In this document: positions 36,791 to 47,478 of the stretch, piece after piece
Layout: each line of letters begins with the position of its first letter
Numbering within the stretch: position 1 is the first letter of the stretch
From: Cristatella mucedo
Taxonomy: Eukaryota > Bryozoa > Phylactolaemata > Cristatellidae
Direction: 5' to 3'
Assembly: GCA_009760855.2 (NCBI GenBank)
Contig: WPIO01000122.1
Location: 646,001 to 710,000 of the forward strand
Length of the DNA: 64,000 nucleotides
Notes under the pieces: model-generated
What the model saw: the letters and a program-made list of their open reading frames with translations, nothing else
Told to the model about the DNA's origin: nothing
Database searches by the model: none
Translations under genes and position numbers: made by a program

Positions 36791-38567
36791 ACATAACACA
36801 GGGGTGTCCAACACGTGGCCCACGGGCCACGACCCGGCCCGCCGAGGTCTTCTCTTCGGCCAGCAACGTTATCCCAAAAATATTTGTCACTCCATGTTTT
36901 TCGTTGTTTTTTTATCATTACAAACGGCGATATAAGGCGCTGTGATGTACTTCACGCTCACGTGAAGCGTGAAGGTGTCCGAATGGCTATTTTCGCGTGA
37001 AGGTAAAAAAATTGATTTATTTTGCTAGCCTTCATGTACACATTTTTGTGTGAAGGGGTAATATATTTGTGCAACAGTGGCGCTATTACGATCACATTTA
37101 TAACGCTTCCGCCAGCGGAAATAACTGTTTCACACTGTGAATAGAAAAAAAGAGCCGTTTCTCAGCTGCTGCTGCACGAACTGGAATCGGTCAGGTAGGT
37201 TTTTCAAAAAACGCGTATTGCTCAACTTACTTACTAGTACTAAGATATTGCTATGATAAAATATAAATTATTCTATTCGTAACTGATCTGGGTTTTTTTA
37301 TTTCACGGAGAAAAATGGTGGCGAATGTGAATACTAGCAGAAAACGATAAATTGTCGCAGAAGGAAGACTTTTTAAAGCATCTTGGACTGTAGAATATTT
37401 TGTATTGGAACGCTTTGGTAGGATAATGTGCCTAATATGCCAAGTATCACTAGTGCCGTTGCAAAGGAGTACAATGTTAAGCGACACTTTTCAACAAAGC
37501 ATGGCGACAGGTACAACTGCCTGAACGGTCAACTTCGAATTGATCGCGTAAGCTCGTTGAAACAGAGCGTCATTGGACAGCAGTCATTGTTTACAGCAGT
37601 CAGCAACAAGTCTGAGGCTTCAACCAAAGAAATTTTGTTTTTTAATTGCTGAAGCTATAGCTAAGTTGGGGAAAGCATTTTCCGATTATGAATTCGTTAA
37701 GGAATGCCCCAGGCTGTTTACTAGTGTGGTCTGTCCAGAAAAAAAGTCAGAAATATAGAAAGTCTGTCTTTCTCATCAGACGGTTGTGGGAAGAGTTGAC
37801 GAGCTCGCATTCAACATTGAAGAAAGTCTCACTAAAACACCTGCTGAATGCAAATTTTATTCTCTTGTGCTCGACGAAAGCACGGACAATAGCGAAACGG
37901 CTAAACTGTCGGTGTTTGTACGCGGAGTAACACGAAAGTTTCTCATTAGCAAAGAACTGTTGGATATATGTTCAATGAAAGGCACAACAACTGGGAGGGA
38001 TATTTTGGATCAGGTCAAGAAAGTCGTCACAAAATTAAATCTTTCTGAAACTAAATTGATTGGTTTAACCACAGATTGAGCCCCTTCAATGACAAGTAGA
38101 CACATAGGATTTGTATATTTAATGGTTAAATTAGTACCTCACAAAAGTGTAAGTCATCACTGCATCATCCACCAAGAACAGCTATGTGCAAAGGTCTTGA
38201 GCATGCAACATGTAATGGACAATGTACTTTCAACAGTCAATGTAATTTTGTAAGTTTTATAAGTTTTTGTCTTCATGTTATTAAAATAAAAATCCAAAAG
38301 TAAAAGATTGGCCATAATATCTATTGAGTTATTTTCCAGGACACATGCTTACTTTTTTATGATTTATTATTTTTAATTTAAATTATTCTAAAAAATAATA
38401 TTGTATTGCGGTTTATTTATTAAGTATAATAGTAATAGTCATACTAAATTACGATCTTTATTTTCTGATGCGGTAAACTACGCCAATTTACATGTGGCAC
38501 CCGGACTTTTCAAATTTTTGAAATGTGGCCCCCAATGCAAAAAAGGTTGGACATCCCTTACATAACA
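36791..38567 (+). mobile_element. hAT DNA transposon (Charlie-like) with 8-bp target duplication
   Basis: The element proper is 36799-38559. It starts CAGGGGTGTCCAAC and ends GTTGGACATCCCTT, imperfect terminal inverted repeats of the kind seen in Charlie-type hAT elements. The 8-bp direct repeat ACATAACA lies outside both ends (36791-36798 and 38560-38567), the duplication length typical of hAT. The subterminal part is GC-rich (GTGGCCCACGGGCC), and a matching GTGGCCCCC piece lies at the other end. Inside is a broken transposase gene on the same strand. At about 1.8 kb it is much shorter than full-length relatives because the catalytic C-terminus is deleted. Confidence 0.93.
37315..38251 (+). 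pseudogene. BED-finger hAT transposase (GTF2IRD2/ZBED-like), broken
   Basis: From the ATG at 37315, after an early stop, comes VAEGRLFKASWTVEYFVLER, then the first half of a BED zinc finger (MCLICQ). A frameshift leads to its second half (KEYNVKRHFSTKHGDRY) and a QQSLFTAV stretch. A shift back gives IAEAIAKLGKAFSDYEFVKE, VCPEKKSEI, a stop at 37758, then VGRVDELAFNIEESL. The first catalytic aspartate lies in SLVLDESTDNS. The second lies in GLTTD, followed by a TGA (38077-38079) where relatives read glycine before APSM. The frame then goes on with HHCIIHQEQLCAKVL and stops at VNVIL. The helical insertion, catalytic glutamate and dimerisation region are absent. It is a relic of the family from which vertebrate GTF2IRD2 C-termini were domesticated. 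Confidence 0.88.
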
Positions 38568-40429
38568 GTATCTTTTGTTTGCTACAGAGGAGCCTGAAAG
38601 GCAGTCACCACTGCTTGAATCAGCTATTAAGGATCCCACAGTCGAAATCAAACACATGACATACAGGCTGAGATCATAAAAACCGCAGGACCAAGCGAGC
38701 CATAACGGCTCACTAATGATGGTGCTTATTGTAACATTTAGGATTATAAATTCGTTGTTATGTGTCTGATTACCTCACAAATCACTGGTCGGGGATTTAA
38801 CCGAGCTTTATTCTCAGGCCAACTATATCGTTTCTTATTTAGTTCTGTCTCATTGCCACTTTTTCCTAGCTCTCGCCGACACTTTCACTCTTGCAGCGTG
38901 CAGTGTGCAGGTTGCAGCGTGTATGCGTTCGAGAGGCGCTGCTTGGAATAGTAAGAGTACTAGCCCATTCCCAGAAGGGCGAGGGCAGATATTACCCGAA
39001 GCCACGAACCTACTCACAAGGTGAAATTATTCAACGTCACGACAAACGGTAGTTAAGAGCTTCCCCTACTTGTGCAACGCACGCTCAAGCTGAGAGGGCA
39101 GGCAAGCAAGACAAATCGCAGATAGCAACAATCTAAGGATTGCGACTTCTGGGATATGATCCTACAGTCGGAGGTCCATTCACAAATCCCACCACCTAAA
39201 TCAATAGATAGGGACCGGCTGCTAAGGCATTAAGCTCTCATGTCTCGGTGACCGCTGGACGTTCAAGGTTGAGAGTCTAGTTAAGGCGGGCAACCTGGCG
39301 GGAATCAGACACCCAGAGTAATACCCCCCCAGCATGCAGCCAACTGTGTCTAGATGGGGCGCATCACACGTGGAGTACCCGAAAAAGAAAGCCTGGAACT
39401 AGCAATTTTGGATAAGGCATACAACGGCCTTTAAAGGAAGCCAAGTGCCCTCGACGGTCGCTTTGTGGTGCTCACGAGAACGAGCACCCATTGGACTAAG
39501 AAAAATAATTATGAACGATACCCCACCCTGACGAGTTGTGATCCTGAAGACAGCAGTATTTTACAAGGCTAAGCAAGGGGACAAGCGTACATCCTGATGT
39601 GCAGTTGTCTTCGCGTAGGTCACTCCAGAATCGCTATGTAAGAAGAGGGAGAGAGCAACGTAGAGTAGAGATGAAATGGGGACAACATACGTGCAGGCCG
39701 ATGCACCAGCAGCATGGAGTTCCCAGCAGCTGCATCTGGGATCACCCAACCAAGCTGGACTTAAGCAATTACATCTGGCTGGGCAAGCATATACTGCACA
39801 GCCTAATGAGAGGATGCCTAAGTGCACCTATTGATCGAGTGGAGTGCCGTGAGTCCAGCTCGAGTGCCAAAAACATTGTCTCAAGGCCACGCCCACATTT
39901 TCCATGAGCCCTTATTCTCAAATCGAAGAAGTTCCGATACTAACTTGTTAGAGAAATCGTGGACACCTGGCACAATTTCCCTAAACCAAAACGATCCCTC
40001 CATCCGCCTTCCCACCTCAGACTGGTCAACAGACGTTTTTGCACACAATGACGAACCCCTGGCTGATAATATGCTTGGTAACACACTAATACTAACAAAA
40101 AACATTTGCACACGAACAGCCGCCCGAGACAGCGCACGCACGCACACACAAACACACACACACACGCACAGACACACGAACAGACACACACTGTTACAGA
40201 TGCGGTGCCCAGCTTCGACGTCCGTTCAGAACTAAGCCACAAGCACAGTGCTTGTAAAGGCGCTAGTCTCAGCCTACGACAGACGGGCGCCTGTGACTTG
40301 GGAATTTTGTTGCAGTGCTTGCTAGATCTGAGTGCTTTACCAATAAACAAGAGTAAGTCGACAGAATCAGAAACAATGCAGCGACGACGAGGAGTGATAC
40401 TATAGCATACCGGGCCCGTATCCATAATG
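38568..40429. other. No gene recognised; short CA run
   Basis: Mixed-GC repeat-like DNA. A CA-rich run lies at about 40138-40190. A weak tRNA-like head (GGCTGCTAAGGCATTAAG with CGTTCAAGGTT) near 39210-39280 might be another SINE, but no tail was found. Confidence 0.35.
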
Positions 40430-40560
40430 CAGGCAAGTGTACTCATGTAGCCAAGATCCCTTGGCAGAGGCTCAGTCCCGCCCAGGCCAGCTGCACTTAG
40501 GCCACCAGACCGCTTGCACCGCTGGGCTACGGCTAAGAGAGTGGCCGTTTGATTAAACCT
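40430..40560 (-). repeat. Probable tRNA-derived SINE head (third type)
   Basis: The reverse strand has a good A box, TAGCCCAGCGGTGCAAGCGG, and 35-40 nt later a weaker B box, GGGACTGAGCC. No LINE-like tail was recognised, so the 3' boundary is uncertain. Confidence 0.5.
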
Positions 40561-40885
40561 CTTTAGCACAATGTGGCACGCGTTAACTGCAACAGGGTAA
40601 CTAAGCAGATCCTCCAGGGGGCCCTAGATATTTTGGCTACTGGGGAGGGGGGCTGAGGCCGAAAACACGAGGCCAGGCCCCCAAATGAGGGAGGTCAATC
40701 TATGACAATTTCGTGAATCATTGTGGTCCGTCTTTTAGGTAGTTACGCGTGCGAGCACTGTGTATCTGTGACAAACATTACTTGCATGCTGTCAAGGCGC
40801 ATGTAACGAATGTACAACGACATTACGCTAGCAGTCACTGAGCATGCTATCACTAACAATTCAATCGTGTTTCTTTTTCGGGAAG

Positions 40886-40950
40886 TGTAAAGTGCATAGA
40901 AAAAGATTAAGTACTTTGAGGGCGCTATATCAAATATATCATTTTTCCCA
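40886..40950 (+). repeat. Solo LINE-A tail
   Basis: AAAGTGCATAGAAAAAGATT with GGGCGCTATATC, preceded by 3' UTR remnants carrying the CATGCTGTCAAGGCGCATG motif. Confidence 0.75.
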
Positions 40951-41204
40951 TAAAGTTAACATGTTATTACTTTACCGATCCACAAATCACCGTGCCCAAG
41001 ATATACCGTCGTTTTTTTAGGCTAACTAAAGTGATTACATATAAGACAGACAGAGGATCTTTAAATTAATTTAATGCTTAATCAAAAACCAATGAGGCAC
41101 GGTAAAAGTGAGACGCTGTGTCAGAAGCAGATGAAAGAACAGAAGAACTGCTGACCTGTGCACCAGTCGCATGGGTCTAAGTGAACAGGCAAGTAGTCAA
41201 CCAC

Positions 41205-41440
41205 GCTTCCTTTGCAACATATGTAATCTGCGTAGAAAGATATACAGTTCTTCAAGGGCACTATACAAATCTATAGTTATTCTATTGTTATTGTTATTAT
41301 TAGTAATGAATTTATAACGATAGAAATGTAGATGCAAAGCCGCAAACACATGAACTAGTTTGGCTGCGGTACTCTTACCTAAGCAGGCCCACATTTTGAA
41401 GATATTCTGTAGCTAAAAGTAGGCAGACCTGACAGGGGAC
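41205..41440. repeat. Two LINE-A scraps in opposite orientation
   Basis: A plus-strand tail (GCGTAGAAAGATATACAG to an ATT-type end at about 41310) lies directly against a reverse-strand coding scrap (MWACLGKSTAAKLVHVFAAL, 41310-41394 and just beyond). Confidence 0.6.
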
Positions 41441-41464
41441 TAAATACGACAGTCTAAAGACTTA

Positions 41465-43235
41465 GTTTTGTAATAGTAGGTACGGATGACAGGCATATGC
41501 CACGGTAGTCATACTGGATGCACCAACCTTGGGACTGAGGTCTTCCAACTCTGGGTAAGACTAGATTTACTCGAAGCTAACAGGTCGCTGGTATCATCGA
41601 AAGAGTCTAGCACTAGCTTGACACCGCTATACCAAGTTGACCTGCTGCACCACGTCCAGACTTCTCACACCGTTGTGATATACCGGCCTCCTTCTGGATG
41701 TCTAAATTTGTTTATAGAGGAGTTTTCAGAGTTCCTCGCTAAAATATTTGTATGTGACAGGCCGCTACTGATTGTAGGAGACTTCAATATTCATGTTGAC
41801 AACCCTAGCAACAGCCGGGTCCGCTCATTTCTTGACTGTCTGGAGAATCTTGGTTTGGCCCAACACGTAAATCATAGCACCCACGTCGGTGGCCACGTTC
41901 TAGATCTCGTGATCACTAAGGATGTCCTCCCCACTGACTTTGTGGTGTGCCCACTGACCCTCTCAGATCATTGTTCGGTCTCGTTTACTGTTCCTGCTCC
42001 CTCGTACGTGCAGGGTAATGTCGAATTTGCCAAACGACGTAACGTACAAAGCATTGACACGGACAAGTTTTTGAAATCTGTTTGTGATGCAGGCCTTCTT
42101 GATCTGCATTCAGACTCGACCGGCAGCCTCGATGCCCTCACTGATGCGATAAACATGACACTCAGGAATACTCTTGACAAGCATGCTCCCGTTCGCTCTA
42201 TCCGTATTCAAAGTTAACGATATTGCTTTCAATTTACAAAAAACTTCTTAAGATGCGCCGTGTTAAGCTCAGGCTGGAGCGTCGTTTCAAGAAATCGGGG
42301 TCGGAGGCACACCTAGTCAATTTTAAAGACTTCCTTCGAGTTTACACCCGAACGCTTACAAAAGACAGGGCTTCTTTTTTCATTAGAAAACTGAATTCCT
42401 GCCAATCGGACACTAAACAAATTTATAAGGCAGTAAACCATTTACTGGCCGATGCTGTGAGGTCTGACTCCCCAGATATTAAGGGCTCAGCCAAAAAGTT
42501 GTTAGCCTTCTTTAGTGAAAAAATTGTGCACATTCGTGCCTGCATTAAGCCCCCGCCGACCAAAGCAATCGCTGTTCCTCAACCTGTGACCTTTCTTAAA
42601 AGGTTCAACGAAGTTTCTGCCTGTGATGTGGCTGCCTTTATAAGCTCTAGCAAAAAGAGCTCGTCTCCTGAAGACCCTATACCTTCATCTCTGTGGTTTT
42701 CACTTGCAGACCAACTTAGCCCTGCCATAACCAGGATTTGTAATGCTTCTTTGGGAAAAGGGGTCGTCCCCAAGTCCTTCAAATCGGCAATCGTTAGACC
42801 TATTCTTAAAAAGCCTGGTATAGACACAGAGATTCCTAGCAAACTATCGTCCAGCTTCCCTTCTTCCGTTCTTATCGATGATTCTTGAAAAACTTGTTGC
42901 TAAACAGCTAGTTGAACATATTGAAAATAATGGAATGTCAGAAACATTTCAATCAGGTTTCAAGAGGCAGCACTCTACTGAAACTGCTCTCCTCCGTGTT
43001 AACAATGACATTCTACGTGGCAACGACGACGGGAATGTCACTGCCTTAGCTCTGCTAGGTCTGTCTGCTGCCTTCGATACCATTGATCATGAAGTTCTGC
43101 TTGAACGATTGAGAACAACGATCGGTCTGGCAGACGAAGCACTGGCGTGGTTTAAATCATACTTGTCTGATCGTGTTCAATCCGTGTCGTGTGAGGGTCA
43201 GGTCTCAGGTCACGTGCCCTCTGTAAATGTAGGTA
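41465..43235 (+). pseudogene. CR1/L2-clade LINE: endonuclease plus N-terminal reverse transcriptase
   Basis: The first frame (to 42217) is the C-terminal part of an apurinic-type endonuclease with TVVIYRPPSG, the catalytic GDFNIHVD, and LSDHCSVSF. A frameshift follows, then 42223-42888 encodes the linker and RT start (RRFKKSGSEAHLVNFKDF, VVPKSFKSAIVRPILKKPG). Another frameshift falls inside the NYRPxSxLPFLS motif. The third frame (from 42878) has ILEKLVAKQLVEHI, FQSGFKRQHSTETALLRV and the palm motif A as LALLGLSAAFDTIDHEVL. Its catalytic aspartate has become glycine. Coding similarity stops near 43235, before the YADD motif. The copy is truncated at both ends and dead. It may be the upstream part of the LINE-B family, but no overlap proves this. 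Confidence 0.88.
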
Positions 43236-44060
43236 CAGCTGCATTAAGAGCAAGGTGCTCCAATGCAGACACCAATTTACCTTCAGTACTCGGGTGCTCG
43301 GCTATGCCTCCAGGTTAAGCTGGTTAAGTCCGGATTTCCATAACGACATAGCTGTGCTAAAGCTAGACACAGAACACAAGGCATAGCCTGCCCACCGAGC
43401 TGGCAATCTCACGTGAACAGGGGAAATGTCGTCACTGCTAACCCCTACACAGCCCGGGCTGAAAGCAAGCACACACATAACCTGGCCGGTGTGGATTTAC
43501 AGGAACAGCTGCCATCAAAGGGCCTCCTGAAATCATTGACTCACCTCATACATTAATCATCAGTGAGTTCCACACTGGCTGCCTTTCATTGACTGGTTAA
43601 AGCAGAGTTTGCCAGGCAACTCTTGCTTCTGTCCTGTTTCAGTCTTCCTTGGTGCAGGAAGTGGATACGGCCAGTTTTCTCTAAGTCTTGCTTCTGCCTC
43701 GCTCCACTCCCAGAGTGATCATGAGAAAACTACTTTTCGCAATTTGGTAGGAAATGGCCCTAAACTGTGCATATTTATATGAATTTTAACCTTCCAAAAT
43801 AGCCATTACAGCCTTAGGCATCATTATCTGATTCTCACCTAAGCATTTCTTAGTGCCCCATACACAAGGTCTCTCGTGGAGAACTTCAACGATCAATGCA
43901 GCCATGTCGGCTGCTATGCTGTTCAAAGTAATAACATATAAATAAGTGAATAAGCAAACAACGAGCTGCTTAAACAGCCTCCCTGTGCATGTCACCCCAA
44001 ACCACTTTATTCCTGTTGTTAATTAAGCAAGCTACTACTAACCATTCGAACTCTCTTCCT
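43236..44060. other. No gene recognised
   Basis: Begins abruptly where LINE similarity ends. It contains CCGAGCTGG-type words seen in SINE heads but no clear element. Confidence 0.35.
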
Positions 44061-44067
44061 TTGTAGG

Positions 44068-44140
44068 GAATGTAAAGTGCCTAGAAAGAGAATGAGTTCT
44101 CTGAGGGTGCTATATCAAATGCATTATTATTATTTACACA
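44068..44140 (+). repeat. Solo LINE-A tail
   Basis: A good hairpin (AAAGTGCCTAGAAAGAGAAT paired with GTTCTCTGAGGGTGCTATAT) and an ATTATTATT end. Confidence 0.85.
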
Positions 44141-44299
44141 GCAGCAGCAGAAGAAAATTTACTGCTATCTCAGCCTCTTGATTTACAGTGGGCAATAAAT
44201 GATCACTCACGGCATCACTCGAACCAACAATGGCTCGCAAATGAGTACACACCGGGCTAAGAATAAAATGCTAGCTGATTTAACCGCTTCTTTTTGTAT

Positions 44300-44471
44300 A
44301 GCGACAGAAAAGCATTTGTGGCTATCACCACCGCTTGCAGTGGCGATACAGGATCGCCCACAGCAGGATACGAACCCACGACATCGGGGCAGATGTAGTG
44401 AAAAGCAACCACCTTACCTAGTGAGTTATTACGGTTCACCAAGGGAAAATGAAGAAGGTGTGCTCTTGACG
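44300..44471 (-). repeat. tRNA-derived SINE-2
   Basis: The reverse strand starts with a leader (CGTCAAGAGCACACC...), then an A box, ATAACTCACTAGGTAAGGTG, then about 35 nt later a B box, GGGTTCGTATCC (one mismatch from consensus), then a body rich in GCGATCCTGTATCGCC. The leader and A-box part (44415-44471) is repeated at 45211-45264 on the far side of the PLA2 unit. Confidence 0.75.
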
Positions 44472-44478
44472 AGTGGTA

Positions 44479-45078
44479 ATGCAGTTGAATTTTAGTCTTA
44501 AGCAGTTAAAGGCAAATAGAAAGCTTGGTTCTGGTATTGTAGATATAATAAATAAGATATCTGAAGGGAGAGAATTTTACTTAAAGTTGTCAGGAGGAGT
44601 AAAATCAGAATTTGTTCCAGATGGAAGTTTTAATAATACTAGTAGATATAGTTATGCAGGTCCGGGAACTAAGTTCACTCAAAGGATGGAACATGGTTAC
44701 CAAGGCGTAAATGATCTTGATAATTGTGCACTTATCCACGACCATACATATACAGAAACTGGTGGAATGCCAGAACCAAGAAGAACAGAGATACGGAATC
44801 TGTCAGACCTTGTTCTTGCTGAAAGTGCTGCCCGTATTGCTCTTGATCCTAAGCAGCCTGCTTATGTTAGGGAAGACGCTAAAACAGTGGCAGCTATCAT
44901 GACAGCAAAGGCAAAACTAGGATTGGGTATTGGCGGATTGTTAAACGATTCATTTGCAACTGATTTCTTAAAAGAGAAAATAAACCATCCATCAAGTTTG
45001 AATAAGATACAAAATTATGCCAGAGGAATTGTTGATATGATGTTAAATATCAGTAGAAAAAAGATATACAAATCATAG
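44479..45078 (+). CDS. Parvovirus/adintovirus-type phospholipase A2 domain protein
   Basis: The intact 199-residue frame has its first ATG at 44479; an in-frame TGA lies 10 nt upstream. The calcium loop reads Y59-A-G-P-G-T64, the catalytic motif H87-D-H-T-Y91, and a conserved-position aspartate follows at 110 (NLSDLVLAE). A helical AIMTAKAKLGLG segment and a basic end (SRKKIYKS) follow. This spacing is that of the viral PLA2 domain found in parvovirus VP1 unique regions and in adintovirus/Polinton-type proteins, rather than secreted PLA2: few cysteines, no signal peptide. In those viruses the domain opens the endosomal membrane during entry. No capsid or replication gene lies beside it. Base composition is AT-rich and the frame has no stop, unlike every other element ORF here. 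The N-terminus may be truncated, as the ORF starts just after a SINE edge. The domain assignment is confident; the source virus and present function are not. Confidence 0.85.
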   Translation: MQLNFSLKQLKANRKLGSGIVDIINKISEGREFYLKLSGGVKSEFVPDGSFNNTSRYSYAGPGTKFTQRMEHGYQGVNDLDNCALIHDHTYTETGGMPEPRRTEIRNLSDLVLAESAARIALDPKQPAYVREDAKTVAAIMTAKAKLGLGIGGLLNDSFATDFLKEKINHPSSLNKIQNYARGIVDMMLNISRKKIYKS

Positions 45079-45100
45079 GACACAATTTTTAGTGTTGGAG

Positions 45101-45202
45101 GGAAATTTCACTTTTAGGACAATTTCCTTTTCAGGACAACGAATGTGAACGTAGTGAACATGAGTGTCCTGAAAGGGGAATTGTCCTAAAAGGGGAATTT
45201 CC
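45101..45202. repeat. 102-nt hairpin beside the PLA2 gene
   Basis: Two 38-nt arms (45101-45138 and 45165-45202) pair at 34 of 38 positions around a 26-nt loop. Each arm holds iterated AGGACAATTTCC / GGGGAATTGTCC words. The loop has two copies of GTGAAC nine bases apart. It starts 22 nt after the PLA2 stop codon. It could be a viral terminal hairpin remnant, a small foldback element, or a strong transcript 3' structure. Confidence 0.85.
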
Positions 45203-45210
45203 TTACAACA

Positions 45211-45264
45211 TACCTAGTGAGTCATTACGGTTCACCAAGGGAAAATGAAGGTGTGCTCTTGACG
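45211..45264 (-). repeat. Second copy of the SINE-2 leader (direct repeat)
   Basis: 54 bp matching 44415-44471 with one substitution and a 3-nt gap, in the same orientation. Together the two copies bracket the PLA2 ORF and its hairpin. Confidence 0.85.
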
Positions 45265-45284
45265 GGCCCTAGATTGAAGGTTTG

Positions 45285-45925
45285 CTCACTCTGAAACTAA
45301 ATTCACGGTCGCCAAAGGATTTGAGGTTTGTACGAAGTATTGGTAAACTGTTGGATTCCGAAAAGCAGGTGGTACGTTACTTGGCCTAGTGGGGAAGTTG
45401 GTCTGAGAGATAGGCTGGAGCCAAACAATGAATTGAATTAAAAGTGAGTGACAAGACTTTGAAGTCGATCCGTTGCTTGAATGGTAGCCAGTGCAGGTCG
45501 GCGAGAAGTAGTGTGATGAAGCAACAGCAATGCTCGCGACAGACAATCCTAGCTGCTGAGTTTAGCATCGTCTGTATTCGCCTTATTGCATATGCCGGTA
45601 GGCCAGCAAGCAGTGAGTTTGCAGAAGTCAAGATTGGATGTCAGAAATGCATGGACCAGCTTAGACGTGGTATCCTTATCTAAACAAGCTCGAATTTAAG
45701 CACTATTATGAAGGTGAAAATAGGGAGATTTGACTGTAGAGCTGATGTGGTCGTCGAACGAGAGGTTCCTTTGGAATATGACACCTAGATTTCGAGCTGA
45801 TTCAACTGGAGATATGCTGGCAGAGCCAATTTTGAGCGGCAGCCTTTCCGATTTCTGAATCACACTGGGTTTGCCCATAACTAGCACGTTAGTTTTATCA
45901 TTGTTTAGTTTTAGAAAATGTGCCT
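45285..45925 (-). pseudogene. LINE-A reverse transcriptase 3' half
   Basis: Reverse reading begins with LKLNNDKTNVLVMGKP and continues RLPLKIGSASISPVESARNL, GVIFQRNLSFDDHISSTVK, LLAGLPAYAIRRIQTMLNS, LLADLHWLPFKQRIDFKVL and APAYLSDQLPH. Frameshifts separate the blocks, and the tail is missing on the left. It lies immediately beyond the direct repeat that closes the PLA2 unit. Confidence 0.85.
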
Positions 45926-47307
45926 GCTAACCATGTGCAGAAGTCATAAATACAGCATGTAGCTACATTCTCTTACTACATACAAATTGATAGAATGAAC
46001 TATTCTATCACATAAAGCTCACATCGGCAATGTCACTAAGAAATGGGGCTCAGAAAACGTGGAGCATCATACCTCCAAAAATCGGTGTCAAGTCACTATT
46101 ACAACAAATCCTATAAACGACCAAGCATGTACTCAGTGTAATAAGAAATTGAAGAAAGGTGTGCTCTTTGGCTACATGTATGGCTTGCTAAATTCTTCAT
46201 GTAATGCGTTGATATAGATTGATTATTATGTCGAAGGTTATCCAGCAGCTAGGTCAAACCATCAAAATAAAACAATAAACTCAGTCACAGGTTAGCTCAG
46301 AGCAAGAATGGCACTTTCAGAGCCAAATTCAGCATCAGGTTAATCCGAACCGGATCCACCGAGCTGGCTGGGCAAGGTCATAGAAAGAGTAATCCATTAA
46401 ACTTTCACGTTGCATTAAGCTCGGGTCGCCAGACGCCCGGAGAAGCTTATACGTGTTGACCGCAGTCTACCCCTGATCCGAGCTTGAGCAGAGTCAAGAG
46501 ACCAGCATCAAACCTGCTTGAACGTCCTCGACATGACGACCACAGCTGAAACCGAATAAGTAATAGCCAGAGACACTTAGGAGAATGCCGGCGCTCCTCA
46601 GCACACGGCTACGATTGCAGGTTGACTATGTGCCGTCCGCTCGAGTAGAAGTCAGCTGGCTGTGCTCGAAACACCATTTTCTCTAGAAAACGGAAGTACT
46701 CGGAGTAAGTATTGCGGAGGCTTAGGACTTCTTTGTCGGCGGTCCTGAAACGGGCAGTAAGGGGCGTTACTGGATACAGCTTAACTCAGCTATATAGTTT
46801 GGAGTGGCTGGCGTTGACCGCAAGTGGCTGTTCTCTCCGGCTGTGGTTTCTACGTATCCTTTTACACGATATGGTTTGTTCATGTGTAGAGAAATTGGGA
46901 TACTAACGTGTGAAGTTCTGTTTGGGTTAAAGTCACATGGTATCTCTGGTCATAGGTATGATAAATGAATAAGTCGCGGTCGGACCAGCCCGACCACCTC
47001 ATAAGTCACCTCACCCCATAAGCGATTAGCAAAGTATAGCCCTAACCATTGACGAAGAGATTGTCTGCCATTGGCCTCAAGAGCTAGCATGGGCACGGCA
47101 AATCCATAATGTAGTTCAGCTCCAGCAGGTCACACAATTCCTTACGGCCAACTGAGGCGCTGCATACGGCTGTTTAGGCACTGCGGTCAAGCCCTATTTG
47201 ATCACCCAGCGACATTTGAATGCGACGGGTCAGCACTAGTCTTGCGACCCCAATAGCCCTGCAGCGACCTACTTTATGCATGTGCATCGACCTGTACACA
47301 TGCTATC

Positions 47308-47311
<4 letters not shown>
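45926..47311. other. No gene recognised
   Basis: GC rises towards 46.4-47.2 kb. There are short frames without motifs, and no clear repeat family. Confidence 0.4.
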
Positions 47312-47395
<84 letters not shown>

Positions 47396-47420
47396 CCCTC
47401 TCTCTCTCCCTCTCCCTCTT

Positions 47421-47478
<58 letters not shown>
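47312..47478. repeat. (CT)n microsatellite
   Basis: About 165 bp of CT with TGTGTCC and CCCT interruptions. ORFs across it are artefacts. Confidence 0.97.

Noticed and set aside
44479-45078. Ordinary secreted animal phospholipase A2
   Set aside because: There is no signal peptide and no disulfide-rich pattern. The YxGPG and HDxxY spacing fits the viral type instead of the CCxxHDxC active site.
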